From assembly GCF_023078455.1 (NCBI RefSeq), contig NZ_CP095740.1, forward strand, positions 62,001 to 126,000: 64,000 bases of DNA. Direction: 5' to 3'. The notes under the pieces were generated by a model, which made no database searches, had not been told where the DNA came from, and saw nothing but the letters and a program-made list of their open reading frames with translations. Every line of letters starts with the position of its first letter. Position 1 is the stretch's first letter. The translations under genes were made by a program, and so were the position numbers. This DNA comes from Luteibacter aegosomatis. GTDB lineage: Bacteria; Pseudomonadota; Gammaproteobacteria; Xanthomonadales; Rhodanobacteraceae. Positions 36,939 through 46,005 of this stretch are shown piece by piece.

Positions 36939-38095
36939 CCGACGCCGCCAGTCCGCTGCCCACGCCGCTCGCGTCCACGGCGGCGCCCGGTTCGGCCGTG
37001 TCATCGCTGGTGGCGCGGCCGCGGCGCAAGGCGGGCGCGGGGCGAAGCACCCGGCGTATCTCGCGCCACCTGCGCGCGATACGCATTTCGCTCACGGGCA
37101 TCATCCTGCTGGCGGTGGTCTACACCATCGCCATCGGCAAATCGTTGCTGGTGCCGTTGGTGCTGGCGGCCTTCATCGGCCTCGCGCTGAACCCGATCGT
37201 CGCCACGGCGGCGCGTTGGCGCGTGCCGCGTTGGCTGGCCGCGGTGACGCTGATGCTGCTGCTTGGCGCGGGCATCGTCAGCGCCGTGGCCACCTTGTCG
37301 CAGCCGGCGATGAACTGGTTCCACGAGGCGCCCACGGCGATGCGTTCGCTGGCGCCGAAAATCAAGCCGCTCACGCAGCAGATCGAGGCTGCCAGTCGCG
37401 CGACGCAGTCGCTGACCGGGGGCGCGGTCACGCGCGCGGCGCAGCAACCGAGCAGTCTGGCGTTCACCGCATGGGACGTCGTGTCGACGGCGCCGAAGAT
37501 CGTCGCCAGCGTGCTGACCGTGGCGCTGCTGGTGTTCTTCTTCCTCGTGTATGGCGACGAAATCCTGCGCCGGGCGGTGGAGATATCGCCCACCTTCGCC
37601 TATAAGCGGCACACGGTCAGCATCGTGCGCAGCATCCAGGTGGAGGTATCGAGCTACCTGCTGCTCACCGTCGCGATCAACGTCACCTTGGGCCTGGTCA
37701 CTTCGGGCATGCTGTATTTCTACGACGTACCCGATCCCCTGCTATGGGGATGCTTCGCCACGGTGGCGAACTTCATTCCCTACGTCGGTTCGATCACCAC
37801 GACGGCGGTGTTGGCCGTGGTCGGCTCGCTGCATTTCCAGCAGATCGGCACGGCCTTGCTGCCCGCCATGACCTTCGCGGGCATCACCGCCGTGGAAGGC
37901 AACATGATCACGCCGATGCTGCAGGGGCGCCGTTCGCGGCTTTCGCCCGTCGCGATCCTGCTGTGGCTGCTCGTCTGGGGCTGGCTGTGGGGCATTCCCG
38001 GCGCGCTTCTCGCGGTGCCGATGCTCACGTGCGTGAAGCTCATCACCGCGCGGCTGCGCGGGTGGACGTGGTTCGCGCATATCATTTCGCGGTAG
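36935..38095 (+). CDS. AI-2E family (PerM/DUF20) transporter
   Basis: 386 residues from GTG overlapping the upstream stop. A ~45-residue Ala/Arg-rich cytoplasmic N-terminus precedes ~8 hydrophobic segments. The C-terminal YDVPDPLLWGCFATVANFIP and the GITAVEGNMITPMLQGRRS stretch are signatures of the AI-2E/PerM family, exporters or permeases of small metabolites and osmo-related antiporters. AI-2 transport itself is not implied. Last gene of the envelope/stress cluster. Confidence 0.88.
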   Translation: MTDAASPLPTPLASTAAPGSAVSSLVARPRRKAGAGRSTRRISRHLRAIRISLTGIILLAVVYTIAIGKSLLVPLVLAAFIGLALNPIVATAARWRVPRWLAAVTLMLLLGAGIVSAVATLSQPAMNWFHEAPTAMRSLAPKIKPLTQQIEAASRATQSLTGGAVTRAAQQPSSLAFTAWDVVSTAPKIVASVLTVALLVFFFLVYGDEILRRAVEISPTFAYKRHTVSIVRSIQVEVSSYLLLTVAINVTLGLVTSGMLYFYDVPDPLLWGCFATVANFIPYVGSITTTAVLAVVGSLHFQQIGTALLPAMTFAGITAVEGNMITPMLQGRRSRLSPVAILLWLLVWGWLWGIPGALLAVPMLTCVKLITARLRGWTWFAHIISR

Positions 38096-38165
38096 AGCCG
38101 ATGGTGTGTCATCGCTCCGTCCAGCGCCTTGCGTCCGAGCAAGCGACGCCGCTTCCTGAGCCAAT

Positions 38166-38939
38166 TCACCAGCCGATCTTCACGCGATCCCGGTAGAAGT
38201 CGCCGTTCCCCGCCTCGCGCTCCTGCAACAACGCCGCCCACACGATGCCTTCGGCGGCCTCGGCCACCGGCCGTCCGCCGCTGCCGCCTAGCGTCGTGGC
38301 GGTCCAGCCGGGCGACACCGCGTTGATGAGGATGCCGCTGCCGGCCATTTCCTTCGCCACCACCTGCGTGTACGCATTGAGTGCGGCTTTCGACACGCGA
38401 TAGGCGGGTGCCGTGTCGCAGCACATCGCCACGGTGGCGCATTCGCTGGATACGTTCACCACGCGCCCATAGCCATGGCGACGCATGAGCGGCAACGCGG
38501 CGCCGGTAAGACGCCATGCGCCGAGCAGGTTCACCTCGAGCGCGTCGCGGATCCGGTCGAGGTCGGGCCGCGCCGCGCGTGCGTCGTGGTCGAAGTAACC
38601 GCCCGCGTTGTTCACCAGGATGTCCAGGCGACCGGTGCGGCCCTCGATCTGCGCGATGGCGCTTTCCACGTCGGCGGACTTCGTCACGTCGAGCTTCAAT
38701 GCGTGGGCATCGCCGCCGAGCGCGCGAACGGCCTTCAGGGCTTTCTCGTTCTTGCCCGGCTCGCGCATGCCCATGAACACGGTGATGCCGCAGGAGGCGA
38801 GCTGCTTGCTCACCTCCAGGCCGATGCCGCGATTGGCGCCGCTCACCAGCGCCACGCGCTGGTTGAGCGGCGGTTCCACCACCGTGGCGGCGGAACGGGT
38901 TTCGCGCACCGGCAGGCGATGGACCTTGGCCGGGCTCAT
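38166..38939 (-). CDS. SDR oxidoreductase attached to the RND operon
   Basis: 257 residues, ATG overlapping the stop of the outer-membrane channel gene, so translationally coupled. Motifs: ALVSGANRGIGLEV, NNAG in ILVNNAGGYF, Y-R-V-S-K. The YIR035C/carbonyl-reductase-like pattern fits an NADPH-dependent ketone reductase. Presence as fourth gene of an efflux operon suggests that it reduces a pump substrate before or along with export (inference). Confidence 0.86.
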   Translation of the reverse strand: MSPAKVHRLPVRETRSAATVVEPPLNQRVALVSGANRGIGLEVSKQLASCGITVFMGMREPGKNEKALKAVRALGGDAHALKLDVTKSADVESAIAQIEGRTGRLDILVNNAGGYFDHDARAARPDLDRIRDALEVNLLGAWRLTGAALPLMRRHGYGRVVNVSSECATVAMCCDTAPAYRVSKAALNAYTQVVAKEMAGSGILINAVSPGWTATTLGGSGGRPVAEAAEGIVWAALLQEREAGNGDFYRDRVKIGW

Positions 38940-40369
38940 GGCGCTTTCGCGACCTCGCTGCACGACGCGTCGCCGCAGGCTTCCCAGCCGCCACCGAGCG
39001 CCTTGTACAGCTGCACGGCACGCACGTTGATCGCCGCCTCGGCTTCGGCGAGCTGGTCTTCGGCCGAGAGCTGGGTGCGCTCGGCGTCGAGCAGTTCGAG
39101 GTAGTCGGTGCGGCCCGCGTCGTAGCGAAGCTTCGCCAGTTCCGCGGCGCGGCGGCTCTCCTTTGCCTGCACGATCAGCTTCTCCACCCGCACGCGCTGC
39201 TGGTTGAAGCCGACCAGCGAATTGTCGACGTCTTCCAGCGCGGAGAGCACGGTGCGATCGTAGTTCGCGCGGGCTTCCTCGGCACGCGCCTTGGCTCCCT
39301 TCACGCCGGAGTTCACCCGCTGCACGTTGAGGCCGGACCACGCGATGCTCGGCGCGATGGAGAACGCACGCGTGTCGGCGCCGCCGAAATCGTTGCTGCG
39401 CCCGGCGAGGAAACCGATGAAGCCGCCCAGCGAGATGTGCGGGAACCAGTCGGCCTTGGCCACGCCGATGCGCGCATTGGCGGCGGCCAGTTCACGCTCG
39501 GCCACGCGGATGTCCGGGCGGCGGGCCAGCACCGCGTCCGCACCACCGATGGCGATGCTCACGTCGATGGGCTTGAACGTGGTGGGAGACAGGTCGACGT
39601 CGAGCTCGCCCGGACGCACGCCCAACAGCACCGCGATGCGGAACTGGTCGGCCTGCGACTGCGTCTCGAGCACGGGCAGCTGCGCTTCGACGGCCGCGAG
39701 CCGGGCCTTGGCGCTGGCCAGGTCCTGCTCGGCGCCGGTACCGACCTCCACGCGCGCCGAAATCACCTTCAGCGAATCCCGCTGGTTGGCGATATCCCGC
39801 TTGGCCACGTCGATGCGCAGCTGCGTGCCGCGCAGGTCGAAGTAGTTGCGCGCGACCTCGGCGAACAACGTGACCTGCGCGTCGTGCAGCGACGCTTCGC
39901 CGGCGGCGGCATCGGCGCGCGCGGCCTCCACCTGGCGACGGATGCCGCCGAACAGGTCGAGCTCCCACGACGCGTCGAAGCCGGCCTGGTACGTCGTGAC
40001 CGTGGTGCGCTGGTCGGTGAAGCCGGGTTGCTGGCCCCGGGCACGCGAGTAATCGATGCCCGTTTCGATGTCGGGAATCTGCTGCGACTTCGCCGTGCCC
40101 AGGGCGGCGCGCGCCTGGTTCAGGCGCGCCACCGCGATCTTCAGGTCGGGCGCGTTCGCCGCGGCGCGCCGGATCAGCGTATCGAGCGTCGGGTCGCCGA
40201 ACTGCTTCCACCACTGGGCCTGGAAATCCACGGTGGTCTGGCGCGCCGGATCGACGCCTTGCAGCGTGACCGGCGCTTCCTTGGGCGCGTGGTAGTCCGG
40301 GCCCACGCTCGCGCAACCGGCGAGCACGAGGGCGGCGAACAGGGCGGTGCTACGGAACAGGGTTTTCAT
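38936..40369 (-). CDS. oprM: OprM/NodT-family outer-membrane efflux lipoprotein
   Basis: 477 residues. Lipoprotein signal with lipobox LAGC (ALFAALVLAGCASVGPDYHA). Two outer-membrane-efflux repeats with WWKQFGDPTLD near 53-63 and ASWELDLFGGIRRQVEAARA. Forms the trimeric beta-barrel/alpha-barrel exit duct of the RND pump. Three bases after the pump gene. Confidence 0.93.
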   Translation of the reverse strand: MKTLFRSTALFAALVLAGCASVGPDYHAPKEAPVTLQGVDPARQTTVDFQAQWWKQFGDPTLDTLIRRAAANAPDLKIAVARLNQARAALGTAKSQQIPDIETGIDYSRARGQQPGFTDQRTTVTTYQAGFDASWELDLFGGIRRQVEAARADAAAGEASLHDAQVTLFAEVARNYFDLRGTQLRIDVAKRDIANQRDSLKVISARVEVGTGAEQDLASAKARLAAVEAQLPVLETQSQADQFRIAVLLGVRPGELDVDLSPTTFKPIDVSIAIGGADAVLARRPDIRVAERELAAANARIGVAKADWFPHISLGGFIGFLAGRSNDFGGADTRAFSIAPSIAWSGLNVQRVNSGVKGAKARAEEARANYDRTVLSALEDVDNSLVGFNQQRVRVEKLIVQAKESRRAAELAKLRYDAGRTDYLELLDAERTQLSAEDQLAEAEAAINVRAVQLYKALGGGWEACGDASCSEVAKAP

Positions 40370-40372
40370 GGA

Positions 40373-43300
40373 TCAGGACTCCCGTGCCGCGTGTTCGAGA
40401 AGACGGCGTTCGCGGCGAGCGGCGCGGCGGGCGGCCGAACGCTCGTTCATGCCACGGATCAGCACGTAGAACAGCGGGGTGAAGATGAGGCCGAAGAAGG
40501 TCACGCCGAGCATGCCCGCGAACACCGCCACGCCCATGGCATGGCGCATTTCCGCACCGGCGCCGTGCGAGGTCACCAGCGGCACCACGCCCATGATGAA
40601 GGCGAACGAGGTCATGAGGATCGGGCGCAGTCGCAGGCGGGCGGCCTCGAGCACGGCGTCGACGCGGTTCATGCCGTCGATTTCCGCCTCGCGGGCGAAC
40701 TCGACGATCAGGATCGCGTTCTTGCACGCCAGGCCCACCAGCACGATCAGGCCGATCTGGGTGAAGATGTTGTTGTCGCCACCGGTGACGATCACGCCGG
40801 TGATCGCCGAGAGCAGCACCATCGGCACGATCAGGATGACGGCCAGCGGCAGGCTCAGGCTCTCGTACAGCGAGGCCAGCACCAGGAACACCAGCAGCAC
40901 CGACAGCGGGAACACCAGCACCGCCGTGTTGCCGGCGAGGATCTGCTGGTAGGTCAGCTCCGTCCACTCGTAGGTCATGCCGTTGGGCAGGTTGGCCTTG
41001 ACCAGTTTCTCGATCGCTTCCTGTGCCTGGCCGGTGCTGTAACCCGGTGCCGCGCCACCGTTGATCTCGGCGGTGGGGAAGCCGTTGTAATGCTGTACGC
41101 GGTCGGGGCCGTTGGTCTGGCGCACGGTGACGAACGAGCCCAGCGGCACGAGGTCGCCGTTGGCGTTGCGCGTCTTCAGGTTGGCGATGTCGGAGGGCTC
41201 GTGGCGGAACGACGGCTCCGCCGACACGTTCACCTGGTAGGTACGGCCGAAGCGGTTGAAGTCGTTCACGTAGAGCGAGCCGAGGTAGGCTTGCATCGTC
41301 TGGAACACGTCGCCCAGGTCGATGCCTTCGCTCTTGGCCTTCTCGCGATCCACGTCGGCATCGAACTGCGGCACGCTCACCTGGTAGCTGGAGAACAGGC
41401 CGAAGAGTTCCGGCGTCTTGTGGCTGGCGGCGATGATGCCCTGGGTCTGCTTGTACAGCTCCTCGAAGCCCATGTCGCCGCGATCTTCGATCTGCATGCG
41501 GAAACCGCCGATCGTGCCGAGGCCGTTGACCGGCGGCGGCGGGAAGATCGCGATGTATGCATCCTGGATGCCGGCGAACTGCTTGTTGAGGCGCGCGACG
41601 ATGGCGTTGGCCGACAGGTCGGCCGCACGGCGATCCTCGAACGGCTTCAGCGTCACGAAGACGATGCCCGAGTTGGTGCTGTTGGTGAACCCGTTGATCG
41701 ACAGGCCGGGGAACTGCACGGCGCTTTCCGCACCCGGATCCTTCATGGCGATGTCGCCCATCTTGCGGATCACCGCTTCGGTGCGATCGAGCGACGCCGC
41801 GTCGGGAAGCTGCGCGAAGGCCACGAGATACTGCTTGTCCTGCGGCGGCACGAAACCGGTGGGCGTCTTCATGAAGCCGAATACGCCCAGGGCGACGAGG
41901 CCGGCATAGATCACCAGCACGACGGCCGAGAAGCGAAGGATCTTCTTCACGCCGCCGACGTAGCCGTGTGCCGCGCGTTCGAACGTGCGGTTGAACGGGC
42001 GGAAGATCCAGCCGAGATAGCGTTCCATCCACAGCGTGAGCCGGTCCTTGGGCTCGTCGCGGCCCTTGAGCAGGATGGCCGACAGCGCCGGGCTGAGGGT
42101 GAGCGAATTGAACGCCGAGATCACCGTGGAGATGGCGATGGTCAGCGCGAACTGGCGATAGAACTGGCCGGTGAGGCCGCTGATGAAAGCCGCCGGCACG
42201 AACACGGCGCAGAGCACCAGCGCGGTGGCGACGATGGGGCCGGTCACTTCCTTCATGGCCTGGCGCGTGGCCAGCTTGGGTTCGAGCCCGTGCTCGATGT
42301 GTCGCTCGACGTTCTCCACCACGACGATGGCGTCGTCCACCACGATGCCGATGGCCAGCACCAGGCCGAACAGCGACAGCGCGTTGAGCGAGAAGCCCAC
42401 CAGGTACATCACGGCGAACGTGCCGATCAGCGAGACCGGGACGGCCACCAGCGGGATGATCGAGGCGCGCCAGGTCTGCAGGAACAGGATCACCACCAGC
42501 ACGACGAGCACGATCGCCTCGAACAGCGTATGCACCACGGCCTCGATCGAGCCGCGCACGAACACGGTCGGATCGTAGACGATGGAGTAGTCCACGCCCT
42601 GCGGGAAGTCCTTCTTCAGTTCCGCCATCTCCTTGCGCACTTCGTCGGAGATCGCGATCGCGTTCGAGCCCGGGCGCTGGAAGATGGGAATCGCGACGGC
42701 CTCCTTGTTGTTGAGCAGGCTGCGCAGCGCGTAGTTGTTCGAACCCAGTTCCACGCGGGCCACGTCACGCAGGTGCGTGACCGAGCCGGTGGGGTCGCTG
42801 CGCACGATGATGTTGAGGAAATCGTCCTCGGTGATCAGGCGGCCGCGCGTGTTGATGTTCACCTGGAAGGCGTTGTCGTTGCGTCCCGGGGGCGCGTTGA
42901 GCGCACCGGCGGCCACTTCGATGTTCTGCTCGCGGATGGCCTTCACCACGTCGCCCGTGGTGAGGTTGCGTATGGCGAGCTTTTCCGGGTTCATCCAGAT
43001 GCGCATGCTGTACTCGCCCGCGCCGAACAGCTGCACGTCGCCGACGCCGTCGAGGCGGGCGAGCTGGTCCTTGATGCGCGTGCGGGCGTAGTTCGACAGG
43101 TAGAGCATGTCGTACCGGCTGTCCGGCGAGGTCAGGTGCACCACCATCGTGAGGTCGGGCGAACTCTTGGTGGTGGTCACGCCCAGGCGCTGCACTTCCT
43201 CGGGCAGGCGCGGCAGGGCCTGCGAGACGCGGTTCTGCGTCTGCACCTGCGCGTTGTCCAGGTCGGTGCCCAGGGCGAAGGTGACGGTGAGCGTCATCGT

Positions 43301-43564
43301 GCCGTCGCTGGTCGACTGCGAGGAGGTGTAGAGCATGCCTTCCACGCCGTTGATCTGCTCTTCGAGCGGCGTGGCGACGGTTTCGGCGATCACCTTGGGG
43401 TTGGCGCCGGGGTAGGTGGCCTTCACCACCACGGTGGGCGGCACCACTTCCGGGTATTCGCTGATCGGCAGCTTGAACACGGCGATACCGCCCGCGATCA
43501 GGAACAGCACCGACAGCACGCCCGCCAGGATCGGGCGTTCGACGAAGAATTGCGCGATTTTCAT
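40373..43564 (-). CDS. RND multidrug efflux transporter (HAE1, MexB/MexF-like)
   Basis: 1063 residues. 12 TM helices in two halves with two large periplasmic loops. Starts MKIAQFFVERPILAGVLSVL. Proton relay GIVVDDAIVVVENVE in TM4 is intact. The C-terminal half has GLACKNAILIVEFAR. Periplasmic porter sequence KNPGAES-like GAESAVQFPGLSING suggests the MexF/BpeF-like subgroup rather than AcrB. Drives drug/proton antiport. Eight bases from the adaptor gene. Confidence 0.94.
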   Translation of the reverse strand: MKIAQFFVERPILAGVLSVLFLIAGGIAVFKLPISEYPEVVPPTVVVKATYPGANPKVIAETVATPLEEQINGVEGMLYTSSQSTSDGTMTLTVTFALGTDLDNAQVQTQNRVSQALPRLPEEVQRLGVTTTKSSPDLTMVVHLTSPDSRYDMLYLSNYARTRIKDQLARLDGVGDVQLFGAGEYSMRIWMNPEKLAIRNLTTGDVVKAIREQNIEVAAGALNAPPGRNDNAFQVNINTRGRLITEDDFLNIIVRSDPTGSVTHLRDVARVELGSNNYALRSLLNNKEAVAIPIFQRPGSNAIAISDEVRKEMAELKKDFPQGVDYSIVYDPTVFVRGSIEAVVHTLFEAIVLVVLVVILFLQTWRASIIPLVAVPVSLIGTFAVMYLVGFSLNALSLFGLVLAIGIVVDDAIVVVENVERHIEHGLEPKLATRQAMKEVTGPIVATALVLCAVFVPAAFISGLTGQFYRQFALTIAISTVISAFNSLTLSPALSAILLKGRDEPKDRLTLWMERYLGWIFRPFNRTFERAAHGYVGGVKKILRFSAVVLVIYAGLVALGVFGFMKTPTGFVPPQDKQYLVAFAQLPDAASLDRTEAVIRKMGDIAMKDPGAESAVQFPGLSINGFTNSTNSGIVFVTLKPFEDRRAADLSANAIVARLNKQFAGIQDAYIAIFPPPPVNGLGTIGGFRMQIEDRGDMGFEELYKQTQGIIAASHKTPELFGLFSSYQVSVPQFDADVDREKAKSEGIDLGDVFQTMQAYLGSLYVNDFNRFGRTYQVNVSAEPSFRHEPSDIANLKTRNANGDLVPLGSFVTVRQTNGPDRVQHYNGFPTAEINGGAAPGYSTGQAQEAIEKLVKANLPNGMTYEWTELTYQQILAGNTAVLVFPLSVLLVFLVLASLYESLSLPLAVILIVPMVLLSAITGVIVTGGDNNIFTQIGLIVLVGLACKNAILIVEFAREAEIDGMNRVDAVLEAARLRLRPILMTSFAFIMGVVPLVTSHGAGAEMRHAMGVAVFAGMLGVTFFGLIFTPLFYVLIRGMNERSAARRAARRERRLLEHAARES

Positions 43565-43571
43565 GGGAGGA

Positions 43572-44774
43572 TCAGTCCTGGTTCTGCGCCACGCTGTCGA
43601 CGCCGGCCGGACGCGAGGCCACGTTCTGGCCGGCGTTGGGCACGAGCGAGGCCATCGCGACGCGCTTTGCGTTCACCTCGACGCCCGGACGCACGTGCTG
43701 GAGGCCGTTGACCACCACCACGTCGTCGGCACCGAGACCGTCGTCGACCACGCGCAGTCCGTCCACGAGGGCGCCGGTGGACACGCGGCGATAAGCCACC
43801 TTCTTGTCCTTGCCCACCACGTAGACGTATTTGTTGCCCAGGTCGGTGCCCACCGCCTTGTCGTCGATCAGCGCGCGCGGCACGGGGTTGCCGCTGCGCA
43901 ACTCGACGCGGGCGAAGAGGCCGGCGGTGAAGGCGCCATCGGCGTTGGGGAACACGGCGCGCAAGCGGATCGTGCCGGCACCGGCACGCACCTGGTTGTC
44001 GATGAAGTCGATCTTGCCGGCGTGCGGATAGCCGCTCTCGTCGGCCAGGCCCATCTGTACCTCGGGCGCGCGGCCGTTCTGGCGGCGCAGGCGGTCGAGC
44101 TTGAGGAAGGTCTGTTCGTCGACGTCGAAGTACACGTACATCGGATCGACCGTCACCACGCTGGTCAGCGTATCGCTGGGCGTCACGAGGTTGCCCGGGG
44201 TGATGCGCTGGTTGCTCACGCGGCCGTCGACGGGCGCGCGCACCTCGGTGAACGAGAGATTGAGGCGGGCGGCGTCGAGCGCGGCCTGCACCGAGGCGAC
44301 CTGCGCGCGTGCGCTGGCGGCGGCGGTGTCCAGGCGATCGGCTTCTTCCTGGGACACGGCATGTTGGGCCACGAGCTTGGCGCCGCGGGCGGCGTTGGCG
44401 TCGGCGTTCTTCGCTTCGGCCTTGGCCTGCACCAGGTTCGCGGCCAGCCGATCGGCCTCGGCCTTGTACGGGCGCGGGTCGATGGTGAAGAGCAGGTCGC
44501 CCTTCTTGACCGTGGCGCCTTCATGGAAGTGCGTCGAATCGATGTAGCCGCTCACCCGGGCCTTCACGTCGATGGTGTCCACGGCCTGCACGCGGCCGGT
44601 GAACGAGGCGCTGTCGGTGACCGGGCGCAGCAGTACCTGGGCGACGGTGACCTCCGGGGCCGGCGGCGCGGCGGCGGGCTCGGCGGCGCGGGTGGGCCCG
44701 CCCGCGCTCAGCCAGATGGCCGAGGCGACGGCGACCGCGAGGGCGGAGGAACCGAACAGGATTTTCTTCTTCAT
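43572..44774 (-). CDS. RND membrane-fusion protein (MexE/AcrA-like)
   Basis: 400 residues from ATG MKKKILFGSS. Signal/anchor sequence to about residue 30. Adaptor motifs: RVQAVDTIDVKARVSGYIDS, helical hairpin (AKAEAKNADANAARGAKLVA), and the lipoyl second half LNLSFTEVRAPVDGRVS. No lipobox in the signal region, unlike AcrA, as in MexE. First gene of the four-gene leftward operon; a SoxR-type box lies ~60 bp upstream and a LysR gene is divergent. Confidence 0.93.
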   Translation of the reverse strand: MKKKILFGSSALAVAVASAIWLSAGGPTRAAEPAAAPPAPEVTVAQVLLRPVTDSASFTGRVQAVDTIDVKARVSGYIDSTHFHEGATVKKGDLLFTIDPRPYKAEADRLAANLVQAKAEAKNADANAARGAKLVAQHAVSQEEADRLDTAAASARAQVASVQAALDAARLNLSFTEVRAPVDGRVSNQRITPGNLVTPSDTLTSVVTVDPMYVYFDVDEQTFLKLDRLRRQNGRAPEVQMGLADESGYPHAGKIDFIDNQVRAGAGTIRLRAVFPNADGAFTAGLFARVELRSGNPVPRALIDDKAVGTDLGNKYVYVVGKDKKVAYRRVSTGALVDGLRVVDDGLGADDVVVVNGLQHVRPGVEVNAKRVAMASLVPNAGQNVASRPAGVDSVAQNQD

Positions 44775-44825
44775 GGCTGTCCTGGGTGAGTCGGTAAGGG
44801 ATGGGATAAGACGTTGCGGTGCGGC

Positions 44826-44856
44826 AGGATGTGACCTCAACATTGGTTGAGGTCAA
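44826..44856 (-). promoter_or_regulatory. SoxR-box-type promoter of the RND operon
   Basis: The core CCTCAACATTGGTTGAGG (44835-44852) matches the SoxR operator form CCTCAA-N6-TTGAGG, within a 10-4-10 perfect palindrome. On the minus strand it lies between TTGACC (-35, 44856-44851) and CATCCT (weak -10, 44831-44826), with a 19-bp spacer, the overlong spacing that MerR-family activators correct by DNA distortion. Start codon at 44774 is ~50 bp downstream. No soxR gene is in this window. Confidence 0.68.
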
Positions 44857-44969
44857 GCCGGACCACTTCAGGTGGCGAAATCTAGGTCTTGCTCGTCAAG
44901 CGAAAAATGGGTCTACAATCACCTCGCCTGTGACGGTCAGTCACGAATTCGAAGATTCCGAGGTCGACG

Positions 44970-45965
44970 ATGGAAGATTTTTCGGCGATAAGCGTTTTCG
45001 TACGGGTGGTCGAAGCCAAGAGTTTTTCCGCTGCGGCGCAGCATCTCGAGATGACCCCCTCGGGCGTCAGCCGCGCCATTTCCCGCCTGGAGGAGAGCCT
45101 CGGCGCGCGGCTGTTCTTTCGCTCCACGCGATCCTTGCGGTTGACCGACGATGGCTCCGCGTTCTATGCGCGTTGCAAGGAGATCCTTGCCGATCTCACC
45201 GAGGCCACCGAGGCGCTGGGCTACGCCCGCACCAAGCCGGCGGGCAAGTTGCGGGTAGCGGCCTCATCGGCCGTGGGGCGCTCCGCGATCATCCCCAACC
45301 TCGTCGAGTTCGAGCGGCGTTACCCCGACATCCGGCTCGAATTGACCATGTGCGATTACCCCTTCGACTTGAACGAAGAGGGTTTCGACTGCGCCATCCG
45401 CATGGGCGAGCTGGCCGATTCCAGCCTCATCGCGCGCAAGATCGGCCATTTCAGCAACGTGCTGTGCGCCGCGCCGGCCTACCTCCAGCGCCACGGCACG
45501 CCGGGCAGCATCGACGACCTCAAGACCCACCGCACGATCAACTTCGTCTATCCCACCACCGGCAAGCCCTATCAGTGGCAGTTCGACACGCCGGGCGGTC
45601 GCGTGGCGGTGGACGTCGACGCGCACATGCTGATCAACGACGGCGAGTCGGTGATCCAGGCGGCCGTGGCCGGCCTGGGCATCATCCAGACTCCGCATTG
45701 CCTCGCCGCCAACGCGCTGGCGAAGGGCCAGTTGGAGATCGTCATGCCCGACACGATCTCGACCGGTTCCAACCTGTGGATCGTCTATCCGCAGAAGCGG
45801 CACCTCTCGGCGCGCGTGCAGGCCTTCATCGAGTGGACCAGCGAGCTGTTCCAGCGCACCAGCGACCCGCAGTGCCGGATCATGGCGCAGCAGGAAGCCG
45901 AGTTGCGCCTGCGCCGGCAGCAGCTCCTGGAGCAGCAGGCCGAGGAGATCGCGGCGGTCGCCTGA
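44970..45965 (+). CDS. LysR-family transcriptional regulator divergent from RND operon
   Basis: 331 residues. HTH MEDFSAISVFVRVVEAKSFS then AAAQHLEMTPSGVSRAISRL. Substrate-binding domain with the EFERRYPDIRLELTMCDYPF segment. The C-terminus ends in an unusual Gln/Glu/Arg-rich helix (MAQQEAELRLRRQQLLEQQ). Divergent from the efflux genes across 195 bp, so a likely regulator of the pump, in addition to the SoxR-type site. Confidence 0.9.
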   Translation: MEDFSAISVFVRVVEAKSFSAAAQHLEMTPSGVSRAISRLEESLGARLFFRSTRSLRLTDDGSAFYARCKEILADLTEATEALGYARTKPAGKLRVAASSAVGRSAIIPNLVEFERRYPDIRLELTMCDYPFDLNEEGFDCAIRMGELADSSLIARKIGHFSNVLCAAPAYLQRHGTPGSIDDLKTHRTINFVYPTTGKPYQWQFDTPGGRVAVDVDAHMLINDGESVIQAAVAGLGIIQTPHCLAANALAKGQLEIVMPDTISTGSNLWIVYPQKRHLSARVQAFIEWTSELFQRTSDPQCRIMAQQEAELRLRRQQLLEQQAEEIAAVA

Positions 45966-46005
45966 TCGTTCGTCGCGCCGGCGTACGCAGGCGCGACGAC
46001 CCGGC

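Noticed and set aside
39437..43711. Very long open frame (over 1400 codons) on the plus strand across the RND genes
   Set aside because: It is the antisense of the RND channel, pump and adaptor genes; its translation is a His/Arg/Gly/Val-rich low-complexity string, typical of codon-position mirror frames in high-GC DNA.
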